Of a stretch of DNA of 64,000 nt, positions 35,623-47,134 are shown in pieces (position 1 is the stretch's first letter; each line of letters opens with the position of its first letter). The stretch is from Elysia chlorotica (lineage: Eukaryota; Mollusca; Gastropoda; Plakobranchidae). The DNA lies in contig RQTK01000004.1 of the NCBI GenBank assembly GCA_003991915.1, forward strand, positions 1,277,658-1,341,657, in the 5' to 3' direction. The position numbers and the translations under genes are program-made. The notes below the pieces were generated by a model. The model ran no database searches. It was not told the DNA's origin and saw only the letters and a list, made by a program, of their open reading frames with translations.

Positions 35623-36257
35623 CCCCCCCACCAAAACCAGTTGGACACCTAGAAGTCATTGGTCACGCTCGGAATTTCATTCCTATAAAATATTCTTCCG
35701 CCTAGAGTGCTCATAGGCCCAGAGACTAAGCCGTCCACCTGAATGTTTGAAAAAAATTACATAGTCTGATTCCTATAACTTACGATGTCTAGTGTTTCGC
35801 TGGCATAAATCTGTCACCTCTATGAACGCAGGCTTAGAATGTAAACTGCCCTACCTGTACCTACGATTTTAATAATATACCTCACTTTAGTTCTAAACGC
35901 AGATGTTTATTTTATTTCGGTGACCCTGCCTAAAGCCTAGCGAAAGAACATTGATTAATCGGCCTTAATAATAAATTAGTAGTAATAAAATATTAATAGT
36001 AATTAATAAATACTATTTCCTTTCTTGTCCATCGTCTTGTCTCTGCCAAGTAGGACATTAGCCTATACATTAAGTGGTTATATCGATTTCAGCCTTTATC
36101 TTAAAGGGCAACAGCAGGAAGAAAGTATTATTAGTTTATTATTATTTTTAAAGGAAGGGTGTTTATACAATATTTAACACTCGCCTAATTAAACCTGCTT
36201 ATAGCGCTAGAGAAGTCGACTAATAGGTAGCTATAAAACAAAAGTGCAGGGGGCGGG

Positions 36258-36475
36258 GGGCTATTCGGCTCAAGTGGTAAAGCGTTGGTCTCCAGATCGG
36301 AAGGCCCGCGGTTCGAAACCCAAATCAGGCAAAAATTACTGGTTAGATCTCCAGGTCTCCCCGTCCTTAATTGGGTGTGACAGCATATAAAATAGTCAGA
36401 CGTCAGTCTTAGTGCTCGTCCACAATACAACGTTATGAACCTGAACGTTATGCAATCAACTCAACTCAGGAGCTC
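36258..36475 (+). mobile_element. SINE, GGTAAAGCGTTGG head type
   Basis: Head CTCAAGTGGTAAAGCGTTGG TCTCCAGATCGG with box B GGTTCGAAACC; a body shortened inside but ending CAATCAACTCAACTC. Second head type on the same 3' end. Confidence 0.75.
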
Positions 36476-37024
36476 CGAAGAATACAATAACATTATGTAC
36501 AAAGTTCACTTATTTTTTAGGTCTATATGATATTGGCGTGCATAAATTATCACACAAACAAACACACACACACACATATTAGAGGAGGCAGACCACTCGA
36601 ATTATTATAAATTAAGCTAGAATTTAAAGTACTTTTCAAAGTATTTTTTTTCTAGTGAAAATGGCTGAAAAATATATTCGGTTTGTGGAGGTAGAACACT
36701 CGACCTGTTACTCCTATTGAGACTGGTACACATTATTTAACCTTAGTTATATAACGTCCAATCTGATTTCTGAAATATAATAAATCTGTAGTTATTAACA
36801 ATAAGATTGATGTTATACAACCAAGCTGACGAGTACTGTTATTACTGTAACACGATTATGTTGATCTTTAAATCGAATTGTTACACATTTCCCCTAGAAT
36901 TGTAAAACTAAATTTAATGAGTTTAATCTTTTTGGGGAAATTTTATGTGTGTTGTAATGATAAAAGGAACGTTGCAAATATGGTTCAAAAAGGTGACGGC
37001 TATAAAATGAGTCTTGAATTTGTT

Positions 37025-37145
37025 AATAGCGTCCATCGTTAGCATTACATGGGCTTTTTTATGAAAGGTCCAAAAACTAACGTCTGGCAATTTTACGTTC
37101 TGTCACTGAGTGGCAGTGCGGTTATACCATGATTCCCTTAGCCCA
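37025..37145 (-). mobile_element. SINE body fragment
   Basis: Diverged reverse-complement body (AACGTCTGGCAATTTTACGT, TTATACCATGATTCCCTTAG). No head. Confidence 0.55.
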
Positions 37146-37196
37146 CTAAAGAGATAGGTAGGTTGATTGATGGATAAATAGGTACATATTTATATA

Positions 37197-37287
37197 GAGA
37201 GACAGAGGGAGATAGAGAGAGCGAGAGAAAAAGAGAGATAGAGAGGGATACAGATAGAGAGGGACAGAGAGAGACGGAGGGAAAAGG

Positions 37288-37318
<31 letters not shown>

Positions 37319-37341
37319 CAGATAGACATATAGATAGATAA

Positions 37342-37406
<65 letters not shown>

Positions 37407-37433
37407 CAGACAGACATATAGATAGATAAATAG

Positions 37434-37486
<53 letters not shown>

Positions 37487-37520
37487 GAGAGACAAAGAGA
37501 AACAGAGACAGACAGAGGGT
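37197..37520. repeat. GA / GATA compound microsatellite
   Basis: GA-rich, then long (GATA)n with two similar CAGACATATAGATAGATAAA interruptions about 93 bases apart, then GA again. Confidence 0.95.
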
Positions 37521-37685
37521 ATCAACAAGTTTTTGCATAACATTAATAATTTTCCTGATATTGTAGAAAAAAGTGGTGGGTGGGGTTGCCATAGCGCTAG
37601 GGCGTGGCTAATTTGTGGTTATTTTTGAAGTCGGATCCCAGCTGTGGCTACCACAACTTTTCACATACGAGTTGCATCATCGTTG

Positions 37686-37785
37686 TCGGTAGGATTTGTA
37701 GGGGACTAAATCGCTAGAGCGGGTCTCGAACCACGAACCTCCTGCGTCGAAAGCCAATGTCCTACCCCAGGGCCACCTCCTCCAA
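37686..37785 (-). mobile_element. SINE head, body absent
   Basis: The minus strand has GGCCCTGGGGTAGGACATTG, CTTTCGACGCAGGAGGTTCG and box B GGTTCGAGACC. It is a head with no 3' body, which is unusual because retroposition normally truncates the 5' end. Confidence 0.65.
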
Positions 37786-37945
37786 AAAAGCTTAAACTCA
37801 TTTAGCTTAACCTCTCAATGAGTCGTCCTCAGTGCTAAGAAATCATCCTACGAGTACGAGCAGATCGGCTTTGTAATGCCCAACGTTACAAGTTCATTTT
37901 TAGTGGTATTTCGATCTATTTTCCGATCTATTTTGTCGAGGCGAA

Positions 37946-38202
37946 GTAGTGGTAGTTGAGTTGGTTTAACGTCCAATATCTGCACTATATAGGCTATATT
38001 GTGGACAGGCCCCAAGACTGACGTCTACCTATTTATGTGCTGCCATACACGAGGCAGGGCGGAGATACCAATGGCTCCTGTCTCAGCCGGTCACATTAAA
38101 CTGACACCGACCTAACCAGTAGGGAGAGAAATCGCCAGGGCTCGAACCACGGACATTTTGCGTCGGAAGCGGATGTTCTACCCCAGGGCCACTTTCTTTA
38201 GG
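37946..38202 (-). mobile_element. Full-length SINE, minus orientation
   Basis: Head GGCCCTGGGGTAGAACATCC, box B GGTTCGAGCCC and body ending GACGTTAAACCAACTCAACT on the minus strand. Low divergence. Confidence 0.82.
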
Positions 38203-38204
38203 CG

Positions 38205-39010
38205 AGGAGTGGCGAATAAATAGTTAACTTCTTCACAGTGTCTCAACGAAAACAGGCATGGGTAACCAGATTCCGAAATAAAATCTCAAGTTGTTAGCAA
38301 AATCTCATGTTTTTATTTCTCCCAAAGCTAATAAACAACATCCTACTACCAATTAAAACCACAATTCAAATATTCTACAAGGCCTCATTTAATGAATGCA
38401 CTTTAATTATCCAGCAGCGTGTTGCGAGAAACTTGTTTCCGAATTTCAATATCAATTCAAAATTAGCCTACAATTACATTTTTTATGTATTTATTCGTTT
38501 TTGCTGCAGTTGGTTATGTTTAGCTGTTTATTATGTGTGGATTTTTTTTTAAATGAAAGGGGTTCGCTTCCTGTTGGCTGCCGCGTTTTTTGTGGGGTTT
38601 TTTGTGGGTTTTTTTTGGGGGGGAGGTGAAGCAGGGCCCAATCCTAAACTCAGCACTGGCAATAAAGATACAACATTATGGTTTCAACCCCCTTTTTTTA
38701 CATTTTAAGTACATTCAACACATTCAATAGACTCGTTTAGTGTTAATTGAATCCAGTTAGGGTCGTGTATTTTATTGCTCTTTCTCAACAGGGGCTCTAG
38801 CACAAATTTATATCGGCAACTTGTGTCAAACAACAATCTGATTTGTGTTGGCACCACTTTTTTCAGGCTATACCATTATTAGTCAGAGAACGTCAACAAT
38901 TCTTAGCTTCACATCTAGAATGAAAACGATCTAGCATATATTTAGACATACTAAACATACGCAAGAAAAAAACTTTACTGATACTTCGCCCTGATGGCGA
39001 AAGTAGGCCT
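38205..39010. other. No gene seen
   Basis: AT-rich, G/T-rich at 38585-38630. Frames of about 80 codons have no family signature. Confidence 0.5.
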
Positions 39011-39014
39011 AGAT

Positions 39015-39235
39015 ATAGATCAAATCTTATCTAGATGTAGATCTAGATTAAATTTAGTATATAAATATACACTGCATAGTCTAAATCTAGACACAATAGA
39101 ATTATTCTAGATCTAGATCTATACTAAATCTAGATCTAGATCACATTTTAAAATCTCGATTTATCTAGATTCCAGTTTATTGTAAATCTATAATCATATA
39201 TCCTAATTAGTTATAGATCTAAATAGATCTTTCAG
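39015..39235. repeat. AGATCT/TCTAGA palindromic hexamer cluster
   Basis: Many overlapping TAGATCTAGATC motifs. Smaller clusters lie at 30210-30235, 62497-62565, 63118-63130 and 63325-63368. Confidence 0.75.
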
Positions 39236-39429
39236 AACTGATCTATATTTATTTAGTAATTAAGACGTAGTTTCTATGTTCCGGATCTCGTATTTTTATA
39301 GTACTTCACCTGCTCCTATAATTTTTATAGTTTACAGGCCCTACTTTCCGTCATGTCATCAGTTAAGCAGGTGAAGTACTATAGTTTTGTTTGAGATCTA
39401 GAAAATCTATATGACTACAAACAATATCC

Positions 39430-39900
39430 ATAACAGTCCTGGTGAAAAAAGCTTAACACTTGTCCAGGCTAGATCTTCTTCTTCTGCGTTCATTTTCAAT
39501 ATGCCTAAATCTTTTAAATTTTCAGACTGCCTCCTCGATGTAAGAGGCAGTCTGTTTAGGGTTTCCAGGGTACCCCATAATTTTTGCTTCAGTGTTGTAT
39601 CTGAAGGCCATTATTGTTTGCCTGAGCTGGGAATAAGAGTGGCATGCCATGAGGACATGTTCTGGAGTTTGAGGGAAGTTTTCGCATGCACAGAAAGGAG
39701 AGTTGCTTTCTTTAATTTGTAGATGTGTGCATCTAGTTGGCCATGTCCTGTTCTACGTCGAAAAATTGTGTTTTGCTGACATCGTGGGAGATAATGTATG
39801 TTGTCTTTTAAATACATAGGGTTTGCTCTGGTTTTCCAGTTGTCAGTATGAGATACACATGTTTTAACAGTGTGGGCATCAAAATTAGAGCCAGGGACTT
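39430..39900 (-). mobile_element. LINE 3' end with RNase H-type C-terminal coding remnant
   Basis: Minus-strand frames give TIFRRRTGHGQLDAHIYKL and, after a one-base frame change, SPFCACENFPQTPEHVLMAC. This R-T-G-H ... C-x-C ... T-P-E-H-V-L-x-x-C pattern is typical of the RNase H/zinc-like C-terminus of Jockey/I-group non-LTR elements. The frameshift shows that it is a dead copy. The 3' end runs to the GAAGAAGAAG block near 39475. Confidence 0.72.
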
Positions 39901-39961
39901 GACGCTACTCGCCACTTAAAGGGGTTATCCATTATGGGCAGGAGGGGTTCTTGTTTTTTGT

Positions 39962-40001
39962 TGTGTTTTTTTTTTTTTTTTTTTTTTGGGGGGGGGGGGG
40001 T
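39962..40001. repeat. Poly(T)-poly(G) tract
   Basis: A run of about 22 T followed by about 13 G. Confidence 0.9.
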
Positions 40002-40395
40002 TTGACATACAGAAGACAAGGGTCAAGCCATTTTATTATTTCATAATCCTTTGCACGACAAAGCGATGCTTAATCGATTTTGCACTTCATCTACGTATTG
40101 GAAATTACGAAACTAGAACGTTGAAGCCATAAAAAACAGGTGTTCACAAAGCTTGTAGTTATGTCAAAATTAATTACTTTGTTTTCGCGATGTGTTGTGC
40201 ACCTCTGTCCAGTTTTATGGACTGCGCGTATTGTATTTGACAGTGTTGGCCCTGATGGGCATTTAGGAACTACTTTTCAGATTCAGATTCAGATTCAGAC
40301 AAGCGTATGCCGATATTTAATGCCGCAAATAAATATTGTTTTTCACTGCAGCTGTGAAAACCCGAGTTCATTACAATGTCTGTTCATATTGATAA

Positions 40396-41025
40396 ATCAA
40401 ACAGGCAGCAGATGGCCATGGTTCTCTGAGAGCATACTGGAAGCCAAAAAGAAAAGGCGAGCAGCCGAGAGAGCGTGGCTCAAGTCAAGACTTCAAGTTC
40501 ACCAGGAAATCTTCGCTGCGGCACGTAAAAACGTTAATTCTCTTGTAAAGGATGCGAAGAGAGAACATTTCTTAAATAGTTTTAAATCCGTAAAAACGTG
40601 CAAGAAATTATTTAGTCTAACAAACGAACTTACTGGGAAATCTTTACAAAAAAGCATTAATGGCGGAAAAGACAGATGTGAAGATTTTGCTTTGTTTTTC
40701 GACACTAAGATAACTAAAATTCAATGTGAACTAGAGCGTACAGCTTGCGCGGACAAAACTGTTTTGCCAGTATTTTGTGGACAAAATTTAGATCATTTCC
40801 AAATTGTATCACCAGAACAAGTTCGATGTACAATAGTTGGGTTCTCTAACAAATTATGTGATTTAGATCCTATACCTACTGACCTTCTTAAAAAATGTTT
40901 GCAAACAACTTAGCAAGTCTTATTGATCATATAACCTATATCTTTAACCAGTCTCTCCAAAACGGTGCTGTTCCAGATTCATTTAAAAATGCTCTTGTTA
41001 ATCCGTTGTTGAAAAAATCAAATCT
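40396..41025 (+). mobile_element. CR1/Jockey-like LINE fragment (endonuclease-RT linker and RT start)
   Basis: Frame 1 (to 40913) encodes WFSESILEAKKKRRAAERAW, an Arg/Lys-rich linker and LCDLDPIPTDLLKKC, the entry to the reverse transcriptase. After a frameshift a second frame gives VPDSFKNALVNPLLKKSN. This is the usual D-x-(D/I)P-T-x-L-L-K ... P-x-x-F-K-x-A-x-V-x-P-L-x-K order of this group. It is cut at a GA microsatellite at 41029; no RT sequence follows it. The open frame upstream of 40396 is not element-like. Confidence 0.75.
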
Positions 41026-41027
41026 TC

Positions 41028-41028
<1 letters not shown>

Positions 41029-41102
<74 letters not shown>
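41029..41102. repeat. GA microsatellite interrupting a LINE
   Basis: Perfect (GA)n directly after LINE reverse transcriptase sequence. Confidence 0.95.
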
Positions 41103-41104
<2 letters not shown>

Positions 41105-42255
41105 TTGAGGTATAGTACGGCATTGTGCCAAAAAGGGCATATAACCCAATTTCAGGTAAATCAGTGTTTTCAATTGTGTCCCCCGCCAAAGGACATGATC
41201 AATGTCGACCGCAATTAATGGGTTCTGTTTCTCCGTATTTGTCTGTAAATCCAAATGGCGCCCAAAGGATTTATAAGTCGTTAATCCTAGTATGCATGAA
41301 TTAAACCCTGAATCCGCAAAAGGCACGCTCAATTGGTGATCTCATTTATTCTATATACAGATGAACACATTCTATTTTACTACATGTAATAGAAAAAAAA
41401 GCTTTACAGCTATGTATGGTATAAAGAACATCCGACACGCCTAACCGAATAGTCAAGAATACATTTTAGCTATCTGGAGAAGTGACATGTCATATTATTG
41501 CAGGCTTTCAAGAATTACAAAAACATACATTTTGTTTAATTTGGTATTATTCTTACTCTATCAAGTGCAATTGTATGTAGGATATAAATTGCTTTTTGTT
41601 TGTTTTGTTTTTTGTTTTTTTTTTGTTTTTTTTGGGGGGTCGTTCTTGTTTTGTTGTTTTTTTTAGTTATCTCATTTCACTTTCGTGAAATGGAGTATTA
41701 ATCGAAAATATATTTAATTCTTACATTCATAAATAAATCTTTCAAAAAATCAACAGATAGGTCTAAAGTTATTTAGGAATTGCCCCTCTTTTGGCCATCT
41801 TTTAAAACGCCAAAACAAAGAGCTCTGGACTTTCCCAAGGTATATTTTAAGATTGCTCTTAATTTTGCCTCTGACCCGCTGTCGCCTTTGTCTACTCAGC
41901 GTGCATCAACTTCTCCTCCCTGCTCGTGCTCAAGGCCGGACTCTCGGACTCTGATGCAACGATGTTAATGTAATCAGCTTGGAAATGAGCAGGGTTTGTC
42001 GCAAGGTCACCAATATTACCTAATACATTGTACCAAATACTGCGTCTTTCCTACACTCTCCAAAACTTACAAGTAATGCTAATTAAAGAGTAGCACTAAG
42101 AGATTGGGCACATGATTAGTGCACTGATTTTGCAGATGTCGGAGAGTCTATTAGAATTATCTTTGGCATCGTTACCTTTAACTACGCAACTAGCGCATGT
42201 ATTGCAAACTCAATCTGGAAGAGGCTTTATCGCAGTTACATTTAAGTTTTGCTTG
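41105..42255. other. No gene seen
   Basis: T-rich tract with G run near 41590-41640. A 62-codon frame at 41780 is not recognised. Confidence 0.5.
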
Positions 42256-42257
42256 TT

Positions 42258-42535
42258 TGTTTGTTTGAGTTGGTTGCCAAGCGTCCAACATAGTACTAGA
42301 TAAGCTATATTGTGAACGGGGCCCAAGACTACGGTCTAACAATTTATGCGCTCCCAAACAGTCTAGACAGTGCAGGGATAACATGACTCCTTTTGCAGCC
42401 AATCACAATACTGACGCCGACTTAACCAGTAGGAGACGAGATCGGAGAAATTATTGTTGGCCAGTCGATGGTTTCGAATCGGGAACCTCCTGATATTGAG
42501 ACCAACACTCTAGCCCGTGCGCCAGTAAGAGGTGG
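42258..42535 (-). mobile_element. SINE, GGCTAGAGTGTTGG head type
   Basis: The minus strand has a head with GGTCTCAATATCAGGAGGTT, box B GATTCGAAACC and a diverged body ending TTGGACGCTTGGCAACCAAC. Confidence 0.7.
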
Positions 42536-42719
42536 TTTGATGCACGCTATTAGCGACCTCATGTTCAATGCAAAGTTTTGATGAAAAATAGAATCAGATG
42601 CATCTCTCAAAAATGTAATTACTAATTGTTACCCTATTGATCAAAGGTGCAGAGAAGTTATTGATTTTTTTCCTTGCTATCTACTTGCCTTTCTTCTTCG
42701 ATAATGTGTAACTCTATGT

Positions 42720-42819
42720 GCCTCTCTCCCTCTCTATTTCTCTTTCTGTCCCTGTTCCTGTCTCTAACTGTCTGTCTATCTGTCTGTCTGTCTATCTCTT
42801 CTCTCTGTCTCTCTCTGTC

Positions 42820-42886
<67 letters not shown>
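42720..42886. repeat. CT / CTGT microsatellite
   Basis: CT-rich with CTGT units, ending in a perfect (CT)n. Confidence 0.95.
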
Positions 42887-42890
<4 letters not shown>

Positions 42891-43744
42891 ATACAATCGA
42901 TCTCAAAATAGCATTATAGATGTTTACATTCGAATAATTTCAAGATTAAAAAATAATAATAATACAACCATGTTATTCAATAACAAAAGAATAGAATATT
43001 GAAATACTATAACAAAAGAATGTTGTGAAAATCGAAATAACGTAAGGAAAGTTATATTTTTGCGGGAAAAATAAATCTACGGTCGTAAGTGCAACGTCGC
43101 GGTAACTCGCAACTCGCTATAAGCCTTGTTATTCGCGTATCTTAAGACTTCAGAGCGTGTCCAGTATGGATTCGCTTGTGGTAGAAGTTAAGGGGAATCT
43201 TTTTGGCACAGACTTATTGGTACCTCTGTTTGGGAAACAGAGACAATGATAATAAATAGCTCATTTACTTTTATACTGACTTCCCCATTTGTATCACACT
43301 TAAGCCTTATTGGCAACGTAAAGTACTAACACTCCTGTTGACACAAAACCTGCGTTTGAGAAATAACTTGTATAGATGGAAAATATCTAAGTCTTCGTTG
43401 CAATGTTGGTGATATTGTTACGAAATTAACTTTATGTTCTTTTGTAATCATCTTAACGAAGTAAGAAAATCGACCCTCCCTCCTTCTAATATACACATTT
43501 ATGAGGGACATTTACATGCTTCTGGGTATTTATATTCCTACGTACATAAAAACTTATATAGTGCTTAAATGCCTTTTACGATTCACTTTTATTAGGTTTG
43601 TGTCCATTATTACTTTTTATTGTACGTTATCAAAACGCAATTTTCAATGTATAATTATTGCAGACATTGTAAACCAATTTCATAAACTTCTATTTTCCCA
43701 TTTTGAAATATCAACTCTCATAGATTCTATCAAATGAATGTCTT

Positions 43745-43835
43745 TTGTCTGAAAGTACCTTTATTATTTTTGTGTTTGTACTAATGATGTATAGGCCTTT
43801 TTTCTAATAAAATTCAATTCAATCCAATTCAATCT
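43745..43835 (+). mobile_element. Probable LINE 3' tail
   Basis: Low-complexity 3' region ending TTTCTAATAAAATTCAATTC followed by further ATTCA-type units, the style of a non-LTR element 3' end. No coding remnant can be assigned to it. Confidence 0.35.
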
Positions 43836-44930
43836 TAAGACGAGTCGTAAGCTTAACAAATCGTTGTACTTAACAGTAACACTCACTGATTCAGTTACAC
43901 GGTAAACAGATATACGTAATAACACACCACACACGGAGCTACATGACGTGATGCAGAAAGCTCTGCTACATTATTTAAATAATTGTTTCCGGTACTTTCT
44001 TCATTTCCTTCAACTTTTGTGCCCAACCCTATTTTTAGAAGTGCAAGAAAGCTACAGAAAATGGGCATTTTCCGGAGATATTCATGCACATTTTGTTCAA
44101 CTAACTGGCTACGGTAAAGGACCGATCTATCGGGTACTCCGATTGTCTTTGAGTTCAAGGAAATATTAGAGTCCGTGCGAGAAAGGGGCCTATAGTAAAA
44201 CGAAGACGATATCGTCTCTACCTAAGACTTTCGGGGTCATGCCTAAGGCTCTCATGACGTCATCCGTTATAGCCGTGTAGATCGCGAAGGGTGTAGTGGT
44301 TGTTCGGTCCCCAGTTGGTCTCGTGTCTTTGCTTTTTGGAGCGAACGATTGATCACCAATGAAACCCGCTATTTGTTCAGGGGCTTACAGAATAAACATC
44401 TGGAGGACAATGGTTATGGAACTCTCTTTATACACCGGACAAGTTGGGCCTACAGCTGTGTCTAAAGAAGCACAGTACGATTGTTTCGAAGGGATTTATG
44501 CTGCTGGAAAGTACGTGTATAAGTGTTTTGGTGTTCGTCACAAAGTATTATTGTATTGGTAACGAAGAAGTTTTGATCAATCTTTTTTTTCTGTAGAATT
44601 TTTTTCCTTCTGTTGTATGTAAAAAGGTATTTTTAAGTAACATGTTGGTGTCATGAACATGAAAGGGGTACATAAGTGTCAACAACAATTAAAAAAAAAA
44701 GTTTTTTTCGTTTTTTTTTTGTGTGTTATGTTTGTTGTTTTTTAAGTTTGAAAACACTAATTCTTTCATCTGTCTAAATATTTAGACTTTTTTTTTAGAT
44801 TATAAAAAGCAACAACAATATAAATTGTTCCTGGCTACTGCAAATACGTTTACTATGGCATCTCCCAGGCAAATGTCTCGGCTAACATATTTCATAGATA
44901 ACTTGACATTCATCACAGTGTACGATCTCT
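43836..44930. other. No gene seen
   Basis: Frames of 67-87 codons at 43895-44562 lack known motifs. CTTAAGACGAGTCGTAAGC at 43835 belongs to the dispersed CTTACGAC motif group. Confidence 0.5.
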
Positions 44931-44931
44931 C

Positions 44932-45004
<73 letters not shown>

Positions 45005-45114
45005 ATATATCTGTCTCCCTTCCTCCCCTCCTTCTCTCTCTTATCCCACTCACTCTCTCTCTCTCTCTGTCTTTCTCTGTCTCTCTCCTTCCCTCCCCTC
45101 CTTCTCTCTCCTTA

Positions 45115-45168
<54 letters not shown>
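44932..45168. repeat. CT microsatellite passing into CA
   Basis: (CT)n, imperfect CT-rich centre, (CT)n, then (CA)n at 45146-45168. Confidence 0.95.
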
Positions 45169-45169
<1 letters not shown>

Positions 45170-46365
45170 TAACGTAGTTGCCCATTGTAAATGCTTTCCG
45201 AAACTTCAATAATACATTTCCAATATTTTATAATCCACGTTCACCTCCTCGGATTCCTTTTGAACATTGAAATTCCACTTGTTTCTTCCTTGGTGGATAA
45301 GAGAAGTACAAAATATGTAATTATTTGAAAATGTTATGTATTGGTGCCAACGTTTTTCCCATTTTCAAACTTTTATAAACAACAATATGCTGTGATTAAA
45401 ATACCAGATTGCACTTTGAATATTGTTCACACTTTTATTCACAGTTTTATGCACATTAGACAGTATCTAATAATTATATTCATGTGTATAAATTAAAGAT
45501 AGTATATTAAGTATGTACGATTTGTACGTATCGAACCAGACAGGAGATGAATTTGACTTTAGATGTATAAAATTCTAAAATGATACAAGTATTACGATAA
45601 AAAAAATTGTTTTCAGTATTAAGACTAATAAGAGTCATAGCTTCTATGAGTCATAAAGTCTTTTTTTTCCGTTTTTAAACATGTGCCGCCTCTAAATGTA
45701 TTTTAGATGTTATAAAATGTATCTTAAAAAGAAGTCTAAGTAATTTTGCATCAAATTACATGTATAAGTATAATTTTTATCACAGTAACATTAAAACTAA
45801 AACTTATATACTACAGAGTAAAAGTCCATATGTCTGTGGCAGATAACTTACTACCTTTAACACTTCAGACAAGGCTAATTTGAAAAGATTGAAAAAAAAA
45901 GATAAGTATGGTAGTATGAACATGAGTGAATCAAGTCCACCAAAACACCAAAAAAGGCACCTTCATGTTGAATTCGTTGGACTCTGTCATTAAACATTTG
46001 TATACAGTGTGCAATTAATCGAAAACGTAATAATAAATTTTGATTCGCGTAAATCAATAATTTAACAGATTGAGGTCAAACGGAAGAGAATTATCAGGAT
46101 TCAGAGTCAATGTAATCGACTTGGGTTTTTACACAATTAATCAACCAATGTACGTTTAAACCATCAAAGTCTATTATATATGTCAGAGGGTCGTGAAATG
46201 AACTGATAGTAGACGAAATATGTTAAGATTGACAGCGTTATATAATGTATAAGTTTCTTTGTGAGGTTGGTGCTAACGGACTCTCGGTACATGTACTAGT
46301 ACTGTTCATGTTCACATTGGCCTACTTCTATTCACTTAATAATCATGTCGAAGTTCTTCAGGTTT
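45170..46365. other. No gene seen
   Basis: AT-rich sequence, no repeat or frame of note. Confidence 0.6.
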
Positions 46366-46367
46366 GT

Positions 46368-46500
46368 TGTTGCTTGGCGTCCAACGTCAGCACTATATAG
46401 TCTATATTGTGGACGGGTCCCAGGACTAACGTCTGACAAGTTTACGTACTGCCACACAGAGATTGAGGGGATACCATGATTCTGCCTCAGTCGATCACCA
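46368..46500 (-). mobile_element. SINE body fragment
   Basis: Reverse complement of the body (GCGTCCAACGTCAGCACTAT ... CTCAGTCGATCAC), headless. Confidence 0.65.
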
Positions 46501-46984
46501 CAGGTTTTTCAGACTCCAACATTAGAAATACTTTAGTGTTCGATCTACATTGTACATATTATACACGTATTCTTTCACTGAAATGGAACAAAGTCACAGT
46601 TCAATTTGACATTGTCTAATGCGCCTTTATTTCAAAAGTCTTGGAAATGTTCTAAGCGGATTGACTTATAATGGCAATTAAGGCAATCCTGTTAAAGTAG
46701 ATTATCCCCAGCTTGAACCCTTCTGGTGTCGAGGTCGGATCTGTCGGTGTCCAGAAAGTGCGTTATTAGACTTGAATTTCGTGTTGCTTTTTGCCAAAAA
46801 TTCCTTGGTCGCCAAACAGAGGTGACAGACCGAGAGTTTAAAGACGTACAGGTTTATAATCTTTCTTAAATTGGAAGCAGTCAATGGTCCTAGTATTTGG
46901 AAAGACCAACATGTTAGGTATGCACGTGTAACCATGACAACAATGAGAGGGGGAAAGAGAGGGAGAGAAAGAGAGACAGATAGA

Positions 46985-47049
46985 CACACACACACACACA
47001 CGGATAATCAGATAGAGAAACAATCAGATAGGAACACAGAGAGAAAGTG

Positions 47050-47130
<81 letters not shown>
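46985..47130. repeat. CA then GA microsatellites
   Basis: Short (CA)n at 46985-47002; (GA)n at 47053-47130. Confidence 0.95.
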
Positions 47131-47134
47131 CAGA

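Noticed and set aside
40140-40395. First third of a 257-codon frame
   Set aside because: Only the part from 40396 is LINE-like; the upstream part contains a GATTCA simple repeat and looks like chance extension.
44359-44562. 67-codon plus-strand frame with mixed composition
   Set aside because: Looks somewhat protein-like but has no recognisable family, splice context or repeat support; not enough to call a gene.
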